Positions 26,150 through 37,557 of a stretch of DNA of 64,000 bases are shown here, piece by piece. Positions within the stretch are counted from its first letter, which is position 1. Each line of letters opens with the position of its first letter. A program made the position numbers and the translations under genes. Where the stretch lies: contig MNCI01009117.1 in NCBI GenBank assembly GCA_015680685.1, positions 157,995 to 221,994 on the forward strand, written 5' to 3'. The notes under the pieces were generated by a model. It had not been told where the DNA came from, did not search any database, and saw only the letters and a list, made by a program, of their open reading frames with translations. This DNA comes from Gnetum montanum (taxonomy: Eukaryota; Streptophyta; Gnetopsida; Gnetales; Gnetaceae).

Positions 26150-26745
26150 AAATATCAATTTTTTTAGGAAAGTCATGAAACACTTGTTATCATGGACTAC
26201 AATATTATAGATGTGATATCATAGCTTAACATACGTTGTCGTAGATATGATATAGTATGCCATGGTCATGCCTATAAATATGAGAACACTATCACATCCA
26301 AATGAAGTTTTTGCCTAAAACTTAGTCTTGAAATTTGTTTTCATAAATTTAGAGTTAGTTGTGAAAGCCCACAGTGTGGTGAATTATAGTTCCATGGAGT
26401 CTTTATTCAAGTGGATTACTCCTGGACACAATTCATAAATGGAAATAAAGATCAAGATTGTTCTTCATTATTACAACATCTCATATAGAATAGATTTAAT
26501 TTTCCATGTTTTTTAATTTTACTATGTCATTTACATTTTCTAAGGAATTTACTATTCTAATGTTTAGTAGTAAGACAAAATGAGTATGATAGATTTCAAG
26601 CATAAAGTGTAAATTTTTGCTAATCAAGTAGTAAAGTGACCTGGTAATCCTAGTAACAATCACATTAGCCTAGGACCTATACAAAAAAATAGGAATGGAT
26701 ACTTATCTTCATAGGCTAGAATAACTTTACATTTTTATTGTACCT
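26150..26745 (+). repeat. First half of an older LTR split by element A
   Basis: Has a TATA-like CCTATAAATATGAGAAC near 26.27 kb and a block with GGAAATAAAGATCAAGATTG near 26.44 kb. The order and spacing of blocks match the U3-R part of the element D 5' LTR (56.2-56.7 kb). It stops at the TACCT duplication and continues at 55206, so element A landed inside it. The left boundary is approximate. Confidence 0.6.
26741..26745 (+). repeat. Target-site duplication of element A, left
   Basis: TACCT directly before the 5' LTR, repeated exactly at 55206-55210 after the 3' LTR. Confidence 0.9.
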
Positions 26746-27590
26746 TGATGAGCTGCAATATTGGGGTTGCGATATCGCATCCGCGATATCGGTTACGCAA
26801 TATCGAAGCCTTCTAAGCGATATCAAACATCTGATATCGAGGCCTGTCTTGTCGCCTATAAATAAGAGGTGGGCGCACTTGGTTTGGAAATAGTTGGTCA
26901 ATTAGTCTTAGTCCCTTACCTAAACTCTTACCTTTTTCCCTTCTCAGAGTTAGAATTATTTTTGAGTGCCCATAGTAGGAGCCATAAAGCGAACAAATCT
27001 TTATTTGAGCATTGTGTACCTGAGCACACCTTGTGGTCAGAAATAAAAACAACCTTTGTGATAAACCTTGCAGTATTTAGAATCACTTATTTAATGTTAT
27101 TTACAGTTATTTAATGCTTTCCTTAGTTAATTAATGTTCTCTCTCTCACCTTGTTAACTCCCCCAAGTAAGCACACTCAGTACAACCACTTCAAGCATGC
27201 GTGGAACACTTGGTAACCTAGCAACGATTAGCGTTTGGTAATCCCAGTAGTGTTGCACTAGTTCAGGATGTGTACAACAAGTGGGAAGGAATGCTGGTGT
27301 TAGGACTAGTTGGAGCATAGTCGATTAGTTAAATTAAATTGGTTACTTAATTAGTTCACTTCTCCCTTTGTAGCACTAGGAGATAAAACATAAAAATATA
27401 TAAAAATCATATACCTCAAGTTTACTTAACCATACAATCGTGCTATAGAAGTAAGCTTGGGAAACAATGATTGACTAACCCGTCCGGGTTCTGTAAAGGT
27501 GCATAAGTACTTAGTCCTTGGAATTAGACTGGATCATGCATGTACACTTGTATTCAATGGTTGAGCATAGGGATACCTTGCCACTCATCA
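26746..27590 (+). repeat. Element A 5' LTR
   Basis: TGATGAGCTGC to GCCACTCATCA; the terminal TGATGAG/CTCATCA are perfect inverted repeats. U3 begins with repeated GATATCG words. A TATA box lies at 26857-26864. It differs from the 3' LTR mainly by transitions, many at CG sites, and most densely in U3. Confidence 0.95.
26857..26864 (+). promoter_or_regulatory. LTR TATA box (element A, 5' LTR)
   Basis: TATAAATA, about 110 bases from the LTR start, conserved in the 3' LTR at 54470-54477. Would set the start of genomic RNA. Confidence 0.75.
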
Positions 27591-27591
27591 T

Positions 27592-27609
27592 TGGCACCAT
27601 TGCTGGGGA
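27592..27609 (+). other. Primer binding site, tRNA-Asp type
   Basis: TGGCACCATTGCTGGGGA, two bases after the LTR, matches the complement of the 3' end of plant tRNA-Asp (TGGCGCCGTTGCCGGGGA) with three differences, all transitions. Confidence 0.85.
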
Positions 27610-27728
27610 CTTTGTTGGTTGTGCGCTAACGAACCCTTAGGGTATCTTCACACCATTGGAATGAACCCTTAGGGTTGGTTATCTTAAAAATAGTGAAATG
27701 AAAATTATTTCACACTGAATAGACAATT

Positions 27729-30060
27729 ATGTCTCCTTTTTTTTACAAGAGTGTTTCACCGCCTAGGTCTGATACAGGGAACAATCGAAGGCGTAGTATA
27801 CATGATAATCCGCCAGTCCCTCAATAGTTTTGTGTGGTATATGGTCATCTTGATGAGTACATACCAAACTTTACCTTTATCCTCCACCAGGATGAGCAAC
27901 TGCATTGGCGTGATTTAGAAGGTAACATAGTGTTACCTCCTGATCGCTCTATCCTGGGCATGCTTCTTCATGATCTCACATGAATTGGTATGCAGCACTT
28001 ACAGGCAGAGTGCGTTGTGCATGATCATGACTTAAGAGAGTATCAACCCACGAAGGCATAATGTCAAAGGGATCTATAATAGGAGAGACATCATGAATCC
28101 ATGAAAGGGAAGTTGTCTCAGAATGTCCCACATGTCATAAGTGAAAATGAGGATGGTGAACTTGCCTCAGGAGGTCTCCCACACAATGATGTTCCTCTTG
28201 TTGACTTCGGTCAAGGGGTTGTGTATCAAAATATTCACTCAACTATCCATAATCCAAATTCTAGTACCAATAGACAAAAAGGGTTTTAAAAAGGAACACG
28301 AACACATGACAAAGATGGACATTCTAATCGTAACCACGATTGAGGCTGCGACCACTGAAGAGAAGGAAGCAAGCACCATCATGGTGACAGTCCTCCTTCT
28401 TCTTCACCTTCATCATCTCCTTCACCCTCTCCTTCAGGATCTAGATGTAGTTGTAAGGAAAAAGGCCCTGAGGATAATGGTAAGTGAAATAGGAATCATA
28501 GACAAAGTAACTAAGAAAGGGGACGAGGGCATTCTAGAGAAACTCATCATGAGAGTAGGGAGAGTAGGGAATAACATAGGCATCATACATGCCATAGATA
28601 GTACGATCACGATGAACTCCTACTCACTACCTAAAGTATGCTAGATATAACTGAGGCTATTAGAATCCCAATGAGGCACCAAAAAGATAATAGGATCAAA
28701 AGATTAGACATGAACAATATCCCACGATTTGAAGGGGGATACAATGCTGATCCTCAAAATCATTTGCAAGCATTTCACGATTCATGTGCCTTGCAAAACA
28801 TAGAAAATGAGTGGCAAAAACTCAAGTTGTTTCCACAGACACTGATCAAGGAAGTGGAAAGCTAGTACCGATCCTTAGAATTGGAATCCATTCGCCGATG
28901 GAGTACCATGTTAGAAATATTCAATGATAAGTATCAAATGTACTCCTAAGTGTCCAACTTGTGAAAGCAAATCCAAGGATGGAAATAAGGAGGACATGAG
29001 CCCTTGGATGCTGTCATGGGCTGATGTTATGCACTATTACATCATTGCCCAGGCCATGGTTACTCACAAAGGGAACAACTATGCCATCTCGTTGATGGGC
29101 TTAGGCACAAAATGTGAAGAACCCTTGGGACTTATGCCCAAGGAAGGCTATCTGAGCTTAGGGCCCATCAAGTACAAATATTGTTGGAGCAAGTTGCTAA
29201 AGAAGAAGGTGAGTTAAGGAAAAGAAAGATTATGGAAGAACATAATAGAGATCCTTCCCTCCAAAAGAAGGGATTTAGATTTTGTGAGGATGAAGAAGCG
29301 TCACCACTTAAAGAGATGGTGAATAGGAAAACCTTGCCCATTCAAAAACTTGCATCAAAAGTATTGGCAAAGGTGGACCAAATGTGGAAATCCCTAGATA
29401 ATAGATTTCAAACAGTCCTCAAAATAGTAGAGGAGTCTAGAGAAGAAGGTAGTGATTGAGAAAGGAGAAAAAAGAGAGAAGTTGAATATGCATATAACAA
29501 AGGTAAGGGAAAAGTTTCCATCATTTAAGAGGTTGTGGATTTGGATACAGACAATGACAGTGGATGTGAGATACACCAATATGACCATCCTAAGGGATGT
29601 TGCCCTATAATCTCACATCTGTAGGAGTCTAGGGTGTATGTACTCAACCCACGATTAAATAGAAGGCAAACACCTCAAAGGTTACCTTATCCCCAAGGTA
29701 ACCTAAGGTAGTTCCACCAACCCTTGATGTATTATCCAAGTGGAACTCCACCACAACCAAATGAGTAGTATTAACAATGGAAGCATCCATAATCATGGAG
29801 AATGCCACCACCACATCAACAGTACCCTTATCGTCAATTCGACCTATATAGATACTATGTGCAGTAGCCAATCTCTTCATGTGACCCTACTAGTCATGTT
29901 GCTCCCCAACCTCACTACCAAGCCCATGAGTATTATAGAACTCCTTCTCCTAAGGGTGATGTTCCACAAACATACTATCCTTCTCATCCAGCTACATCTC
30001 TTCCACCCTTAACTCCATTACCACCTACTCCAGCCATGCAGGGTGAGCTCCTTCCCTAGC
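27729..30060 (+). pseudogene. Element A gag, decayed
   Basis: The start is placed at an ATG 120 bases after the primer site, followed by a Ser/Arg-rich N terminus (RSDTGNNRRRSIHDN). Further blocks include VLPPDRSILGMLLHDL, NNIPRFEGGYNADPQNHLQ and EWQKLKLFPQTL (the gag core, where FEG is typical of plant gypsy gags), then a Lys/Glu-rich segment and a Pro/Gln-rich tail. The frame is interrupted by many stops and some frameshifts. The protein would form the particle core. No intact zinc knuckle is visible. Confidence 0.75.
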
Positions 30061-30289
30061 CATAGCAACGTAACACTACAAGGGCTATTAATCCTCACTC
30101 TACTATTGGTTCAAAAAATCACATAAAGAAGAGACATTTCTTTAGGACCAAAAATCCAACCAAGTCCTTGTAGTCACAAGTAGCTAACTCTCCAAAGGCC
30201 TCACCATCATATGAAACTTCGGAACTCCCTTCAAAGCAAAGGCCACATTCAATGCACATGGTCATGTTGACACATGCCATTACTGATTA

Positions 30290-30800
30290 GATTAAGGCTA
30301 GCCATCTACCTAGGAAATTCTATAATTTTGGGAGTCCTCTTATATATTTACAAATCACTGGGAATGAACCTTGCAAGGCTCTTTTGGATTCAGGTACTGG
30401 TATCAACTTAATCTCTCAAGAAATGTACAAAGGTTGGAACCTGCCTCCACTAAAAAAGAGTAACATTCGTTTAGAGCTAGCCAACCAGTCCATCACTGTC
30501 CCATTAAGACTAGTGGAGGACATTGTTACCACTATTTGTGGATAGTCGTATCTAGCCGACTTCCTAGTGATTTAAGTCAACAATTGTAAGGAGGACTTCC
30601 CAATCATAATGGGAAGAGCATGGCTAAGCACAATTGATGCATGCCTAGGAATATGTGATCTTTCCCTAGAAATATCAAAGGAAAATATGTTTGGAAAGAT
30701 TGAGAAGAAGAAAGTTCTGTGCATTGCATATAGTGACATAGTGTGTAGTTGTGTGCAGAAGTCTTGGTTTGTACAATGTTTAACATTGCCTACATGCAAC
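30290..30800 (+). pseudogene. Element A aspartic protease, decayed
   Basis: KALLDSGTGINLISQEMYKG holds the catalytic D-S-G motif of retroviral-type proteases. It is followed by an IIMGRAWLSTIDACLG block, the usual G-R-x-W-L region. Interrupted by TAG and TAA codons. It would mature the Gag-Pol polyprotein. Confidence 0.8.
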
Positions 30801-31019
30801 TAGTGTGTACAAGTAACTAACATACAAAGATGCTTATATGTGGTAGCCACAAGACAAGAAGGCACCCAGTGGCTGATAGCTGACCAAGAGAGCAACTCAA
30901 CTATATGCACGAAACCAATTGAGGGTTTGATTTGTGCTTACATCGATAGCATAGACATATTAGAGCAAGTCCATTACCAACTTCCAAGTCTCGACATTGA
31001 AAATATCAACTAGGAGAAG

Positions 31020-32520
31020 TTGGAAATCCTTGACAACTTTAAGCAAGAGCCCCTAGAGTTAAAATTTTTGCCCACTGGTATGGAGTACACATTTCTCAAA
31101 AATGGAAAATCGATGATTATTAATGCTAGGCTTGCTCCTCAACAAAAAGAAAGACTACTAAAAATGGTGAAAAAATGGTCAAAATTCTTCACTTGGTTAT
31201 ATCCCAAATTAACCAGAATAGACCCTAGGATATGCCAACATAGGATTTATACTAACCCCTCCATGAAGCCTTGACGACAACTATAGAGGTGATTGAACCC
31301 AAAGCTGAAGCAAGTGGTTAAAGAAGAAATTGAACAACTTCTAAAAGTTGGGTTCATCTACCCCATTGCTGATAGTGAATGGGTTAGTCTATTAGTTATT
31401 ATACCTAAAAAGGGAGGTAAATGAAGGGTGTGTATAGACTTTAGGCTACTAAACATGGCAACATTCAAAGACCACTTTCCATTGCCATTCGTCGACCAAG
31501 TCTTAGACACCATTGTAGGGCATTGCTACTATAGTTTTCTAGATGGATATAGTGGATACAACCAAATCCAAATAGCACCAAAAGACCAAGCCAAGACCAC
31601 ATTCACAAGTCCTTGGGGGACATTTTCATACAAACAAATGCCATTTGACTTCTGCAATGCTCCTGCAACGTTTCAATGTTTGGTTCTAAGTATCTTCTAG
31701 TAGCAAATAGGAAATGGTATGGAGGTCTTCATGGATGACTTCTCCACCTACAGAGTGAACTTTAATCAAGCCTTGGACTGATTAGAGTAAGTACTAAAGT
31801 GGTGTGTTGAAACTAATTTAATGCTCAACTGGTAAAAAAGCCATTTAATGGTCCAAGAAGGCATAGTATTAGGGCATAAGATTTCACAAATAGGGATAGA
31901 TGTAGACCCTGAAAAGATTAAAGTCATCAAAGGAATAACACATCAAACTAAAATTGTAAAAGACATCTGATCATTCCTTGTACACACTGGCTATTATAGA
32001 AGATTCATAGAGAACTTTTCAAGGGTTGCAAAACCATTGGTTAAACTAATGAAAAGGGAAAAACCTTTCGAATGGACTAGAGAATGTGAGTTAGCTTTTC
32101 AAACTTTAAACTAGAAGCTTGTAGAAACACCTATTCTACAAGATCCTGACTAGTTCAGACCATTCCACATCATGACTGACATGTCCAACTATGCTTTAGG
32201 AGCCATCCTTATTACATCCATTGTGCAAGTAGGAGTATTTCTGGTGCACAACTCAACTACACCACAATGGAAAAGGAATTAATGTTTGTGGTGTTTGCAC
32301 TAGATAAGTTCAGGAACTATGAATTGGACTATAAGGTATTTGTACACATAGACCATAGTGCAATTCAGTTCCTACTGAATAAACCAATAGTAAGCCCTCA
32401 CATCATATGATGACTCGTAATCTTACAAGAGTTTGATCTTACGATGATAGATTGTAAAGGCACCGAGAACATTATTGCCAATCATTTATCTTAGTTAAGA
32501 TGGGACAATAAAAAGGATGA
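31020..32520 (+). pseudogene. Element A reverse transcriptase and RNase H, decayed
   Basis: RT blocks in order: VCIDFRLLNMATFKDHFPLP, FLDGYSGYNQIQIAPKDQ, FCNAPATFQ, then VFMDDFSTY carrying the catalytic DD. The thumb includes GYYRRFI-like sequence near 31.99 kb. RNase H begins near 32.16 kb (FHIMTDMSNYALGAIL, with a catalytic Asp). Stops (TAG, TGA, TAA) and frameshifts break it into several frames. Product would copy genomic RNA into DNA. Confidence 0.88.
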
Positions 32521-32739
32521 ATATCCACTTTTTGATCACTTTCCTGATGAATACCTCTTTGCAGGTGTAGTAAATAATCAATTAACCATGGAAATAAATT
32601 GGTATAGTAGAATTCTTACCTATCTCCTTACACAAGAAACACCACAAGAGTTAGACGCTAAAAAGAAACAATAGTTTCTTCACTGAGCCAAATATTTCAT
32701 GGAAATTAATGGACACCTTTATAAGGTATGTCTCGATGG

Positions 32740-33880
32740 CTTGGTTTGATGGTGTGTTCCCAATGTAGATCAATTACAAGTTCTCCAAGATGCTCATGAG
32801 GGCCCTTGTGGGGGTCATTATGATGGGAGATGAATAGCCATTAAAATCTTGCTTGCAGAATATTATTGGCCTACATTGTTCTGGGATGCTCATCATCTCG
32901 TCCAATCTTGTGAGCGCTGCCAATGTGATGGGGGAATGAATGCTAGGATGGAAGGTCCACAACAATGGATTCAACCTTTAGAACCCTTCAACATATGGGG
33001 AATTGATTTTATGGAGCCTATAACACCAATGTCCAATGGAAAAGGCTACATTGTTGTTGTTGTTGACTATTTCACAAAATGGGCAGAAGCAGCCACTATT
33101 ACGGATTATACATCATCTACCGTTGCATGATTTGTTCAACAACATATTGTTAATAGGTTTGGCATGCCTCGTGAACTTATTTTTGACAATGGCACACATT
33201 TTACAAGTGTGACTTTTTGAAAGTTGATGCAATACTTAGGAGTTGAACACAAACTGACTACACCATATCATCCTCAAGCGAATGGTCAAGCCAAAGTAAC
33301 CAATAGGGAGATTATGAAAATATTGAAAAGAACCATTGGCAAATATAGGCAAGGTTGGAGCACCAAATTGAACGATGCTCTTTGGGCATACAACTTCACA
33401 TGGAAACTTCCTATAGGCTACTCTTCCTATGAGTTAGTGTACGGAAAACTCCCAATGCTTCCTATTCAAGTAGAACTTCATACACTATATACGGCGTGTG
33501 ATCTCAACCTTGACCTTAATCTAGCACAAAAAGAATGGTTAATGAACCTTAACATGCTAGATGAGAACCAATTAGTCACCTTGTCATTTAATGAATTGCA
33601 CAAGGCTTTTAATAAATGACTTCATGACCTGAAAATTAGAAAAGTTAAGTACCAACTGGGAGATAAGGTTCTTTATTGGAACCCCAGACACGTGCCACAA
33701 CACACTAAATTTCAAATGCTGTGGGAAGGACCTTATATTATTCATGCAACTTTTTCTTTAGGAGCCATGATGATTTACAAACCTGAGAGCCCGGATAAGA
33801 AATTGTTGGTCAACATCTAACAAACCAAACCTTTCCATGAGCCTAGAATAGCTAGTATCCATACTACCTTGGTTAGTGGA
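32740..33880 (+). pseudogene. Element A integrase, decayed
   Basis: The zinc-binding HHCC region is readable (HEGPCGGHY through CERCQ), then the DDE core: WGIDFMEPITP, ELIFDNGTHFTS and HPQANGQAKVTNREI supply the two Asp and the Glu. The C terminus has YQLGDKVLYWNP and WEGPYIIHATFSLGAM, the GPY/F-type module. A few stops (mostly TGA/TAG) and one frameshift. Would insert the DNA copy. Confidence 0.88.
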
Positions 33881-35196
33881 CAACCCTACTCACTATTTTG
33901 GATCTCCTCCCTCCAACTCAGTCATGGGGGAGATGGCCACCAATGCTAATCATTCTAAGCTCTCAGCTCTTTTTTGTATTCTTGTTTGACACATTTCTGT
34001 TTTACACATCTTTCAATTTTACTTATTTTTGTTTTACCCCATCAATCACATTCTTACTATTTCTTTGTTTGATTTACTTTCATTCATCATATAATAAGTG
34101 CTCATGATGATCTCTTGGACTATAATAATGTTGATTGCTAATGTTTGGTTTTTACCTTTAATCTTCAATGTTGATACTAAGATATGGTTCTTTTGATAAA
34201 ACAGGCAATGAGTCCATGTCGTTCATTGATCCATTCAATGCTATGGTCTCCTTTGGCTTTGGAATTGTACTATCCCTTTTTCTAAATAAACTTATTAATG
34301 AATTGGTGACTTGGTATTCTTCAAACCAAGGAAGGATTCAATGGTTGAAAAGGATGTGATCTCAAGGGGATTCGATGCATTTTTTTGGCTATTCTCTTGG
34401 GTACTTGGATGCTTTTCATGGGTTTTCTGCCATTCCGATATTGACCAAATATCAGGAAGTTGAATGAATCTAAATAAGTCATTGCATGGTGTCATTCTCA
34501 CAAAAAAAACACTAGTGGGAATTCAAAGCACACCCCTTAGACATAATAAAGAAACATGGGCCACAAACACTAGTTATGGCATTGGAAAGACATGTTACCC
34601 ATGGCTAAAGGTTCCCTCTACCTAATGCCCTTTCTAGCTTCTTATTTTCCTATCTTTCTGTCCTTGGAATGGTGGTGACTCGATGGATGCATTCTTGTTT
34701 CTTCATGAGGATGGGTTGGTCAAATGTATTGATGCAAGGTCACTGGATGTGGTTGGTGAGTCTGGACTTGGGATGAATTTTATTTAGTCACCTTAACTAG
34801 ATAATACACAAGGGACTTTACACAACCTTGCTCTTGGGATTCCATTCCATTTCCTCCTCCCCTTCCATATTTCTTTTCATATTCCACCTCATTGCCAATT
34901 TTATGATTAGTTTACGTCTTGGTTGATGCATTGTTAGTCTTCAGTAAATTCTTATCGGTAAGTTTTTAACCATTGTTTCCATATGTCACTTTGAGAGCCT
35001 ACAAACACTTTGGTTTGTGGGTCTATCATGGCATAAAAGGTATGATCTTGCTTTAGGGAGGACCCACTCGCATTCCTTTTTGGTGCAATTGTTAAGTTCT
35101 TTTCCTTAAACATTCTTTGCAATCAACCATTTCTTGTTTCATCCCTATCCATGACATTCATCTTACTAGCTTCACCATTGTTATTTCCCTCATCTT
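33881..35196 (+). other. Element A post-pol spacer, proximal part
   Basis: Between integrase and the point where element B inserted. Some T-rich open frames (33898-34107) encode hydrophobic runs, but I see no envelope-like gene. Continues at 53725. Confidence 0.5.
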
Positions 35197-35201
35197 CATT
35201 G
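35197..35201 (+). repeat. Target-site duplication of element B, left
   Basis: CATTG before the 5' LTR, repeated at 53720-53724 after the 3' LTR. Removing B and one copy restores continuous element A sequence. Confidence 0.9.
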
Positions 35202-36713
35202 TGAAACACCACAAAATTCTGAGCTTAGTATTTCTCCAACAAGGATCGAGCTAAGTCATGACATTCCCTAGCATGACTAAAGCTTGAGGACCCCACAGAC
35301 AGCTTCAAGTAGAGTCAAACCCAACGAGGAGCAGTTACCTGGCACCCACCGATGACCACGATGACATCTGCTATCAAACGTGGTAACTTCACTAAGTATG
35401 CATTCTCAGTGTATACACCCAGTAGATATAGCGTATACACCTAGCATACATTCACAGCGTATACACCCAGCTCACACGCCCAACGTATACACCCAACGTA
35501 CACGCCTCACATGTATGCTCAGCATGTATGACTAACATATACGCCCGCCATGCAACCCCCAAAGATGGCACGGAAACAGCAGTATAGAGCAAGATTTTGT
35601 ACAAAACATCAAATCACACAAACAAAGCAATCATCAGGTGTTGACATCATGCATTCTGAAGTCCATACATTGAGCATGTACATCCTGTACGCCTAGCAGA
35701 TATAGCGTATACGCCCAAGGTATATGCCCAGCATGCATTCACAACGTATACGCCCAGCATGCATTCATAGCGTATACGCCCAGCATGTACAAAGTGCGTG
35801 ACCAGTGTGTAGCACAACGTAAACCAATCCAAGCTCTCTAGAGCTGTGTCAGATCAAGGTCAACCAAGCTAAACATCTACAGATAGCATCTTCATGGCAT
35901 CTGAATTCAAATCTGAGGGTCGAATGACTTCTTTTATTTCGATCAAGTTTTTATGCCGAGATATGCTGGCGTACAGCGTGTATACGCTGGCGTGCAATAG
36001 TATACGCCGACGTGCAGCATGTTGTATACTTGTAAAATTTCATTCTTTCGCACCTGGTGAACACGCCACATGCCACCCGACCCGAGAGTCTAGCACTCCA
36101 CAGCCAATCATCCCCTCTCAAAACCCGAGTCTAATGTTTAAACTTGTATAAAAACCCCAATTTTTCATTAGATCAGGGGGGCAATTTTGAGCAAACTAGA
36201 GACAAAAAAGAGAATGAGAGATGCTGAGAAACGAGAGAAAAAACCCTGCACGCTGGACTTCCATCCTACACGTTGAGCATATAGCCTTTACGCTATGCTT
36301 GCAACTAAAACCAGCAAACAATCATCCCCCTACATCCACTGAAGCTTTCTGTCCGCCTTGTGTCAGATCCACAACTGCATTAAGACCGGTGCATTGTAAC
36401 TTCTATTTGCAATAATATTTCCACATTTCTTCTATTTAGATTTATTACAGTTTTGTTCGCTCATTATTGTACATTCCTGTACGTTTACGCTTCGTTTTAC
36501 ATTAGTTACGTTGTTTACGTATAACCTAATGTATATCCTATCAGTGTACGTTTAGGGAAACCCTTGTTTGATCTGCGTGTGGACCACTCAAGGTACTCTG
36601 CCTTCGTTAATTCTAGCTTACCCTCAAGCAAAGGTAGGGTCTTCTGTGCTTGTCTGGGGATCTCCTAGTTTCTGTTTCATTCCAGCTGGAGACTGATGAT
36701 TTTGGATACTACA
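35202..36713 (+). repeat. Element B 5' LTR
   Basis: Starts TGAAACACCACAAAATTC and ends GGATACTACA. Contains long stretches built from GCGTATACGCCCAGC-like words (about 35.40-35.80 kb and again near 36.0 kb). TATA box at 36147-36153. Confidence 0.95.
36147..36153 (+). promoter_or_regulatory. LTR TATA box (element B, 5' LTR)
   Basis: TATAAAA within CTTGTATAAAAACCCC, conserved at 53139-53145 in the 3' LTR. Confidence 0.7.
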
Positions 36714-36718
36714 GAAAA

Positions 36719-36736
36719 TGACACTAGAAGGAGGGC
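36719..36736 (+). other. Candidate primer binding site
   Basis: TGACACTAGAAGGAGGGC, five bases after the LTR, starts TG and is where a primer site is expected. I could not match it firmly to a tRNA 3' end. Confidence 0.4.
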
Positions 36737-36859
36737 ACAAAACTGCTTAAAACTTACTATGCTCTCATACCCCGATTTGCCTAAACTCACGTCGCATCGA
36801 CACTAAACCCAGTTCTGAAATTCTCGGATCATCATCCTGTTTTACAGGATTCCCAGCAT

Positions 36860-37500
36860 CTACTCTGCTCAATATACGCTGTACGCTGTGCACTGTAGAC
36901 TTTGTCTACGCTGATCCATATATGTTGTATGCTGTACACTGTAGACTTTATCTATGCTACCACATTTATGCGGTACCCTGTACGCTGCAGACTTTGTCTA
37001 CGCTACTCAGCATACGTTGTACGCTGTATGCTGTACACTCCGTCTACGCTGCTCAGTATACGCTATACACTGTATGTTGTAGACTTTGTCTATGTTGATC
37101 AGTATATGCTGTATGCTGTAGACTTTGTCTACGCTGCCTTGTTTACGCGGTACGCTATATGCTGCAGACTTTGTCTACGCTGCTCAGCATACGCCATACG
37201 TTGTATGCTGTACACTCCATCTACGCTGCTCAGTATACGCTATACGCTGTACGCTGTAGACTTTGTCTATCCTGATCAGTATACACTATACGCTGTACGC
37301 TGTAGACTTTATCTATGCTACCCCGTTTACATGGTACGCTATAGACTTTGTCTATGCTGCTCAGCATACGCCGTACGCTGTACGTTGTACACTCCGTCTA
37401 CACTGCTCAGTATACGCTGTACGCTGTAGACTTTGTCTACGCTGATCACTATACGCTGGTCATTGAGGCCTATACGCTAAGATCCAGTCTATACGCTATA
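36860..37500 (+). repeat. 177-bp repeat array in the element B leader
   Basis: Built of TACGCTGTA and GACTTTGTCTACGCTG words arranged in a higher-order unit. The block starting ACTCC(G/A)TCTAC occurs at 37037, 37214 and 37391, exactly 177 bases apart. 177 is a multiple of three, which is why a 175-codon frame (36902-37429) stays open; I regard that frame as a by-product. Confidence 0.88.
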
Positions 37501-37557
37501 CACAGCGAATGTAGGTTTACTCCATACTAAGTATACCAGTTTCATATCCCTTCCATC

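Noticed and set aside
33898-34107. Envelope-like gene after integrase in element A
   Set aside because: Hydrophobic because of T-rich codons; no signal peptide, coiled coil or cysteine pattern, and too short.
35390-35800. Possible CRISPR-like or protein-coding repeat in the element B LTR
   Set aside because: Spacing is irregular, the units merge without unique spacers, and it lies inside an LTR of a plant retrotransposon.
36902-37429. 175-codon plus ORF in the element B leader
   Set aside because: Made entirely of the 177-bp repeat, rich in Tyr, Leu and Cys without a domain; best explained by the in-frame period, though translation cannot be excluded.
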